Of a stretch of DNA of 6,008 nt, positions 1 through 3,858 are shown piece by piece. Origin of the DNA: Candidatus Rifleibacteriota bacterium (GTDB lineage Bacteria; Riflebacteria; Ozemobacteria; Ozemobacterales; Ozemobacteraceae). Each line of letters starts with the position of its first letter. The first letter of the stretch is position 1. The DNA is taken from contig JAFXRA010000064.1 in the NCBI GenBank assembly GCA_017526725.1, positions 1 through 6,008 of the forward strand. Reading direction: 5' to 3'. A program made the position numbers and the translations under genes. The notes under the pieces are model-generated. The model saw only the letters and a program-made list of their open reading frames with translations. It was not told the DNA's origin and made no database searches.

Positions 1-72
1 CTATAAGCTATAAGCTATAAGATATAAGATATAAGAGGGAAGATGGAAGATATAAGATAAGAGAGGGAAGAG
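1..72. repeat. Degenerate heptamer tandem repeat
   Basis: Ten consecutive 7-base units can be read in one register from base 1 to 70: three CTATAAG, two ATATAAG, then AGGGAAG, ATGGAAG, ATATAAG, ATAAGAG and AGGGAAG. The consensus is close to ATATAAG. The array touches the window edge, so it probably continues upstream. Most early copies contain TATAAG, one base from a -10 box. It is intergenic and lies about 60 bases before the first gene. Short heptamer arrays of this kind are known in some bacteria, such as the STRR repeats of cyanobacteria. A function here is unknown. Confidence 0.85.
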
Positions 73-130
73 TTTGATTATTGTGGTAAGTTCATCGTTA
101 AGAATTGAGAAGTTAAAAAGGTAAAGTAAT

Positions 131-706
131 ATGAAAAAAATAACAATTGGCCTTAGTCTTATTTTTACGTTATTGTTATCTGTAGTGTCTTATGCCGCTA
201 ATGTCGGAAGAGAGATAAACAATAAATGCAGACAGAACTTAAAACTTTTGAATACAGGTACTGAAAAACTCGTAAAAGCGACTTCTTATAATCTTCCGAA
301 ATGGTGCACTTATAAACAGGCAATTAAAGATTTTTTATATCCAGATAAATATTTGGAAGGTAAAACTATAGTTGGTCCTACTCCAGATTGTGATTATTAC
401 CTTGTTAGTAACGATAAAGGGGATTATCAGTGGTTATGCTATTTGCACGGAGTTTTAGAAGGTGATAAGACAATGTCTTTCAGATATCACGAACATCAAC
501 TTCAGGGCAAAACTGCAACAAAGTTTATGAATAATGAGGAATATAAAAAGCATGTTCAGACTATGCTTCACTGGACAGAATATACTCCGACTCCAAAAGA
601 GTTTTTAATATATCATTATAATATGAATCCTATTGTAACCACTGTTTTAACTGTTTTTCTGGTTTTGCTGAGTATTTATTTAATAAAATCCTTTTTTAAC
701 TTGTAA
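131..706 (+). CDS. Exported, C-terminally anchored protein with a pilin-like soluble domain
   Basis: A 191-residue protein. Residues 1-22 form a Sec-type signal peptide (MKK start, hydrophobic core, S-Y-A cleavage site). Residues about 167-185 form one hydrophobic segment near the C-terminus, so the protein is probably held in the inner membrane with its bulk in the periplasm. Four cysteines (33, 59, 87, 103) lie in the soluble part and could form disulfides. The pattern CRQNLK at 33-38, then a Y, then a YLEG-like segment at 74-77, a PxC at 85-87, and CYLHG at 103-107 resembles the globular part of bacterial type IV pilins (C..N, YL, CP, C..HG). However, the prepilin N-terminal helix with Glu5 is absent. 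That resemblance is inferred by eye. The start at 131 has an AAAGG Shine-Dalgarno-like stretch (117-121) nine bases upstream. No clear promoter is visible in 71-130. I do not recognise a named family. Confidence 0.8.
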   Translation: MKKITIGLSLIFTLLLSVVSYAANVGREINNKCRQNLKLLNTGTEKLVKATSYNLPKWCTYKQAIKDFLYPDKYLEGKTIVGPTPDCDYYLVSNDKGDYQWLCYLHGVLEGDKTMSFRYHEHQLQGKTATKFMNNEEYKKHVQTMLHWTEYTPTPKEFLIYHYNMNPIVTTVLTVFLVLLSIYLIKSFFNL

Positions 707-731
707 TCTACTTGACGATTAGGCTTTTTTT
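704..731 (+). terminator. Possible weak intrinsic terminator after the first gene
   Basis: TAATC (704-708, including the stop codon) can pair with GATTA (717-721) around an 8-base loop. A GGC and seven T follow (725-731). The five-base, AU-rich stem is weak, so termination would be leaky at best. It overlaps the next promoter. Confidence 0.3.
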
Positions 732-740
732 ACATAGAAT
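712..740 (+). promoter_or_regulatory. Sigma-70-type promoter for the 773-2562 unit
   Basis: A TTGACG box (712-717, five of six matches to TTGACA) is separated by exactly 17 bases from TAGAAT (735-740, five of six matches to TATAAT). The expected transcription start is near 747, giving a leader of about 26 bases before the ATG at 773. This start lies downstream of an in-frame TTG at 743, which supports 773 as the true start codon. Confidence 0.7.
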
Positions 741-772
741 TATTGTACGTCTTCGCAAATTCGGGGGTTAAA

Positions 773-1576
773 ATGAAGAAAAATTTAATTGTAATTTTTT
801 TGCTTTTAACAGCTATTCTTATATCGAATTCTACTTATGCAGGGACAGAAGAAGGTTTTGTTCCTAGTTGGAAAGTAGGACAGCGCTGGGTATTGGAAGC
901 CTCCTATCGTGATTTAAGAGAACAGTCCAATGCTTGGTTGCCGCCAATGCAGTGGATATTCAATGTTAGGGCCAAAAAGACTGTTAATGGTGAAGAATGC
1001 TACGTTCTTCATATTTATGGCCGTAGAAACAGCCAGAAGAATCAGGCTGTTCTTTGGCTTTCTGTAAAAGATTTAAAACCTATGAAGGTTATAGATGTTT
1101 ATCCTACAGCATCTGGTATGAAATATCAGGAACGTGATGTTAATAGCTATTCTTCTGAACCCTTAGTTGCCGAAGGAACACCTATCCCCTACGATTTACC
1201 TTCTTTTCCATTAGTTAAAGCTGACAACAGAGCTCAAGCTGCTGATGGTTTCGGCGGTTACAACAGATCTGCTTCTAATGCCAAAAAGTTCTCCAGAATA
1301 CGAAGTGTCGGCGGTATTTCTTTTAAACGCAGCGTTTCTCAGAAGAGCAAAACTCCAGATAAACAATTTGCAGATTCTTTTGCTGGTTATTCAAAAGCGA
1401 CAAGAAATGCTGGTCAGTCTTTTCAGGTTGAAATTGATGAAGACAGATCAAACAATAAGTTAACTCAAATCTGGCAGCAGGGTGCACCTTGGGCTGTAAC
1501 AGGTATGAATAGAGACAGAAAAGTTCGTCTTGTTCCTGAATCTGAATATTTAAACAAAGATGGAGGTAATAAATAA
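773..1576 (+). CDS. Exported protein of unknown family with an internal repeat, partner of the transglutaminase-like gene
   Basis: A 267-residue protein. Residues 1-23 are a signal peptide (MKKN, long hydrophobic core, T-Y-A cleavage site), so the mature protein is periplasmic or secreted. Residues about 29-145 look beta-rich, with a W-K-V-G-Q-R-W opening, several tryptophans and the only cysteine at position 76. Residues about 150-230 are rich in S, K, R, N, Q and A and look flexible. They hold two copies of an A-D-x-F-x-G-Y ... N-A ... F motif, 43 residues apart. A short conserved-looking tail (A-P-W, then K-V-R-L-V-P) ends the protein. The ATG at 773 is preceded by GGGGG (763-767). The gene overlaps the next one by a single base, so the two proteins are probably made together. 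I do not recognise the family. From context it could be a substrate, chaperone or inhibitor of the downstream enzyme; this is inference. Confidence 0.8.
   Translation: MKKNLIVIFLLLTAILISNSTYAGTEEGFVPSWKVGQRWVLEASYRDLREQSNAWLPPMQWIFNVRAKKTVNGEECYVLHIYGRRNSQKNQAVLWLSVKDLKPMKVIDVYPTASGMKYQERDVNSYSSEPLVAEGTPIPYDLPSFPLVKADNRAQAADGFGGYNRSASNAKKFSRIRSVGGISFKRSVSQKSKTPDKQFADSFAGYSKATRNAGQSFQVEIDEDRSNNKLTQIWQQGAPWAVTGMNRDRKVRLVPESEYLNKDGGNK
1241..1423 (+). repeat. Two-copy protein repeat inside the 773-1576 gene
   Basis: Copy one is codons 157-173 (1241-1291) and copy two is codons 200-217 (1370-1423). They share A-D-x-F-x-G-Y, a basic residue at the ninth position or next to it, N-A at the same offset (12-13), and a closing F. 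The DNA of the two copies has diverged, so the similarity is kept mainly at protein level, which suggests selection on the motif. Basic, serine- and asparagine-rich sequence lies between the copies. Confidence 0.65.
1562..1567 (+). promoter_or_regulatory. Strong Shine-Dalgarno for the transglutaminase-like gene
   Basis: GGAGGT lies inside the last codons of the upstream gene, eight bases before the ATG at 1576. It is the best ribosome binding site in the window. With the TAATG stop-start overlap (1574-1578) it suggests coupled and efficient translation of the enzyme gene. Confidence 0.8.
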
Positions 1577-2562
1577 TGAGAAAACTATCCCTCCTTTTAG
1601 CTTTAATACTTTCTGCAGCTCCAGTTTCAGTTTTTGCTGATTCAATAAGTGGTGAAATCAAACCTGCTCCTTGGTCAGGTGATTGGTGGTCCCGCAAAAA
1701 AGGCTTTTTGGTTAAAGGCTGGCAAGGCCATACTCCATCACCATTTGAAAAGTATGACAATTATGTTGTTGCAGTAGGCGGTAAAAATCCAGGTGCTCAC
1801 GCTTGGGAATCTAATCCTAAAAACCATCACTATAATCCTAATGCTGAACCTTGGGAAGGTCACTGCAATGGATGGTCAGGAGCCTCTGTTCTTACTCCGG
1901 AACCAAAGATTACAAGAAATCGAGGCGGAATTGCTTTTGATACTGCTGATCAGAAAGCTTTACTTTCTGAACAATATATGAATTGTTACTGCAATTTCTA
2001 TGGCAACCGCTACTGGGGTAATGCTAACGATGATAGAGACGATATTTATCCCGATCAGTTCCATAGACTTCTTGTTGAAAATATAGCATCAGGCAAAACC
2101 GCTATGGTTTGCGATATTGAAGCAGACCGCATGGTTTGGAATTATCCGCTGTATAAATTTGAATCAACATGGACTACAGGCTGGTTTGATGATCATAAGT
2201 TAAAAGTTAAAACTACCTGTTACTTTGTTAATGATGACGTTAAACCCGAATATCTTGGAACAAAGTGGTTCGCTGTTAATTATACCTATAATCTGTTTGT
2301 AGATGATAAAGGTAATGTTATTTCCGGCGAATGGACTGGTGATTCTAAGAAAAATCACCCTGACTTTGTTTGGATTCCTACTGGCGATGCCAGAGTTCCT
2401 GCTAATTCAACTCTTGAAAATCCTTGCTTAGACCCAAAACATATTAAGAATATATGCGAAGGTCCCGCAAATATTTCATCAGGTAGAGCAGCTGCTCCAT
2501 CAGCTCGCAACCCAGATATGGTTCTTATGGAAGCTGGATTGGATCCAAACGATTTGTTCTGA
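1576..2562 (+). CDS. Secreted transglutaminase-elicitor (GP42-like) family protein
   Basis: A 328-residue protein with a signal peptide (1-21, V-F-A cleavage), so it acts in the periplasm or outside. Seen in order: an A-P-W-S-G-D-W-W segment (31-38); S-P-F-E-K-Y-D (55-61); the likely nucleophile Cys97 in P-W-E-G-H-C-N-G-W-S (92-101); P-D-Q-F-H (159-163); D180 followed by V-W-N-Y-P (187-191); and G-E-W-T-G-D-S ... N-H-P-D-F-V-W (251-266). These fit what I recall of the TGase_elicitor family, which joins Gln to Lys side chains using a papain-like Cys-His-Asp site. I take H261 and D263 as likely His and Asp; H163 is an alternative. Residues about 295-328 look like a flexible tail. The family call is from memory of motifs, and the actual activity could instead be deamidation or proteolysis. 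It is translated with the upstream exported protein and ended by a strong terminator. Confidence 0.75.
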   Translation: MRKLSLLLALILSAAPVSVFADSISGEIKPAPWSGDWWSRKKGFLVKGWQGHTPSPFEKYDNYVVAVGGKNPGAHAWESNPKNHHYNPNAEPWEGHCNGWSGASVLTPEPKITRNRGGIAFDTADQKALLSEQYMNCYCNFYGNRYWGNANDDRDDIYPDQFHRLLVENIASGKTAMVCDIEADRMVWNYPLYKFESTWTTGWFDDHKLKVKTTCYFVNDDVKPEYLGTKWFAVNYTYNLFVDDKGNVISGEWTGDSKKNHPDFVWIPTGDARVPANSTLENPCLDPKHIKNICEGPANISSGRAAAPSARNPDMVLMEAGLDPNDLF

Positions 2563-2572
2563 TTTTTAAATC

Positions 2573-2613
2573 AAAAAAAAGCTCGATTTTATGGTAATCG
2601 GGCTTTTTTTTTT
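2573..2613 (+). terminator. Strong intrinsic terminator
   Basis: GCTCGATT (2581-2588) pairs with AATCGGGC (2596-2603) over eight base pairs with one G-U, around a 7-base loop. Ten T follow (2604-2613). Eight A precede the stem (2573-2580), which lengthens the stem by A-U pairing and could allow some termination on the other strand. It ends the 773-2562 unit. Confidence 0.9.
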
Positions 2614-2620
2614 GTATAAT
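2592..2620 (+). promoter_or_regulatory. Promoter for the pseudopilin operon, overlapping the terminator
   Basis: A perfect TATAAT (2615-2620) follows directly on the terminator T-tract. Seventeen bases upstream is TGGTAA (2592-2597), only a three-of-six match to TTGACA, so the -35 is weak and an activator may be needed. The expected start is near 2627, giving a very short leader of about 17 bases before the ATG at 2644, with no clear Shine-Dalgarno. Confidence 0.55.
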
Positions 2621-2640
2621 AAATTATCTTAAGATAGTTT
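2621..2640. promoter_or_regulatory. Palindrome at the transcription start, candidate operator
   Basis: TATCTTAAGATA (2625-2636) is a perfect 12-base palindrome. The flanking AAA and TTT extend it to 20 bases (2621-2640) with a single T/G mismatch pair (2624, 2637). It covers the predicted start site and ends three bases before the ATG. A dimeric repressor could bind here. A hairpin is less likely because there is no loop. Confidence 0.5.
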
Positions 2641-2643
2641 AAA

Positions 2644-3135
2644 ATGACTAAAGCATATACAATTAAAAACCATAAATTAGCAATGACTTTTATGGAAATA
2701 CTCATTGCTGGTTTTTTTATGGTTGTAGTTTTTATCATTGGTTGGATGATTTCCAGCAGTTTTACAGGTGTAAAAAAAGTCAGAAATTACGAGAATGCAA
2801 TTTTCTTGGCAAATGAGGCGGTAGAAGCTGTTAGAGCTGCTCGTGCAAGAGAACTTGGTTCTGATGGTGATAAAGTTAAAGGGCAAAATACTCTTTTAGC
2901 AGATTTTAATTCGGCTGGAAATAAGTATGATAAAGACCCTGGCGGTTTTGTTCCTGAAATAGAAATTGGAGGCATAAAATATACAAGAAAAGTTACAATA
3001 GAAGATGTGCCTTCAACTAATAAAAATTTACCTTCAAGTCTTAAAATGATACATGTTAATGTTAGCTGGAAAGCTAGTGAAGATAATGCTCCTGTGGAGT
3101 TTGAAATAGTAACAGCTCATTGTGATTTATGGTAA
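2644..3135 (+). CDS. Prepilin-type minor pseudopilin, GspI/PilV-like
   Basis: A 163-residue protein with a short basic leader ending K-L-A (11-13), then M-T-F-M-E-I-L-I-A (14-22) and a hydrophobic helix to about residue 37. Prepilin peptidase should cut after Ala13, putting Met at +1 and Glu18 at +5, the hallmark of class III prepilins. The following helix (N-E-A-V-E-A-V-R-A-A-R, about 57-67) resembles the GspI/PilV type, in which the N-terminal helix continues into the globular domain. The rest is a small beta-rich domain ending C-D-L-W. Ala rather than Gly at -1 is unusual but tolerated in some systems. It is the first gene of a tight operon: six bases separate it from the next prepilin gene. 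Its role would be in the initiation or tip complex of a type IV pilus or type II secretion pseudopilus. Assignment to I/V is by helix pattern and gene order. Confidence 0.8.
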   Translation: MTKAYTIKNHKLAMTFMEILIAGFFMVVVFIIGWMISSSFTGVKKVRNYENAIFLANEAVEAVRAARARELGSDGDKVKGQNTLLADFNSAGNKYDKDPGGFVPEIEIGGIKYTRKVTIEDVPSTNKNLPSSLKMIHVNVSWKASEDNAPVEFEIVTAHCDLW

Positions 3136-3141
3136 TTTACT

Positions 3142-3858
3142 ATGTTTTTAACTTTGCATAAAAATAAGAAAGCTATAACGTTAGTAGAAGTTATGATTGT
3201 TACAGGACTTTTTTGTGTCCTCATGACTGCTGCTTACAGATTATTTTTTGCTGAAGTTAAAACAATAAAGACGGCCTTAGAACATATTGGCGTTAATGAG
3301 AGTGCTAGAAAGTTTTTTGCTTTTGTAGGAAGCGACATAAGAAACTCTAACTGGGTTGATTTCCCAAAAATGGTTAACAGAGAGGTCGTCGGCAAATTAA
3401 AGCCGGTGAAAGAAGGAAAAGTATTAGTTATACGCAAACAAGTGCTAGATTTAGAGGTCAAACCTCCGCAAGCTAATTTTATTAGAGAAGAAGTTGTAAC
3501 TTATTCTTTAAAAAAGGCAGAAGACGGAACTAGTGATTTGTATAGACAGGTTGTTTCTGATCTTCCAGGCCAGCCTGCTAAAAACTTTGAAAAGAGAATT
3601 GCTGATGGGATAGATGAGATGCTGGTTTTTGTTACAAACAGAAAAATATTAACTCTTGAAAAGAGTCTTAATAGCGGCAATTTGGATAAACAGATGAATT
3701 ATGAACCTTATGAACTAGATGGAACAGGTCCCTATCTTGTACATATCTGTTGCTCATTTGCAAGAAAAGGTTCAAAAGAAAAGCAGGCAAGCGGACCTCT
3801 GATCAAACTGAACACTTGTTTTGCTGTCAGAGGAAAGTTGAATGGTATTCACCCATGA
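3142..3858 (+). CDS. Prepilin-type minor pseudopilin, GspJ/PilW-like
   Basis: A 238-residue protein. The leader ends K-K-A (9-11) and is followed by I-T-L-V-E-V-M-I-V (12-20), with Glu16 at +5 after the expected cut, then a hydrophobic helix to about residue 30. The segment E-S-A-R-K-F-F-A-F-V-G-S-D-I-R-N-S (about 54-70) matches the GspJ/PilW pattern in which an amphipathic helix ends in D-I-R. The C-terminal domain holds paired cysteines (203, 204) and Cys226, which could form a disulfide. As in the previous gene, Ala replaces Gly at -1. The length suits a J/W-type subunit. The end overlaps the next start by four bases (ATGA), so the two are probably translationally coupled. I see no good Shine-Dalgarno for its own start, which also suggests coupling to the gene upstream. 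Confidence 0.8.
   Translation: MFLTLHKNKKAITLVEVMIVTGLFCVLMTAAYRLFFAEVKTIKTALEHIGVNESARKFFAFVGSDIRNSNWVDFPKMVNREVVGKLKPVKEGKVLVIRKQVLDLEVKPPQANFIREEVVTYSLKKAEDGTSDLYRQVVSDLPGQPAKNFEKRIADGIDEMLVFVTNRKILTLEKSLNSGNLDKQMNYEPYELDGTGPYLVHICCSFARKGSKEKQASGPLIKLNTCFAVRGKLNGIHP

Noticed and set aside
1..72. Heptamer repeats as a CRISPR array
   Set aside because: The units are 7 bases long with no spacers between them.
743..772. In-frame TTG start at 743 giving ten extra residues before the signal peptide
   Set aside because: The predicted transcription start (about 747) lies after it, it has no ribosome binding site, and the ATG at 773 gives a standard signal peptide.
1323..1760. Minus-strand open frame of 145 codons
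   Set aside because: It lies opposite two well-supported exported protein genes, crosses their junction, and shows no recognisable motif or ribosome site.
2625..2636. Palindrome as an RNA hairpin controlling translation
   Set aside because: The perfect palindrome has no central loop, and folding would need several of its AT pairs to open; a DNA-binding site is simpler.
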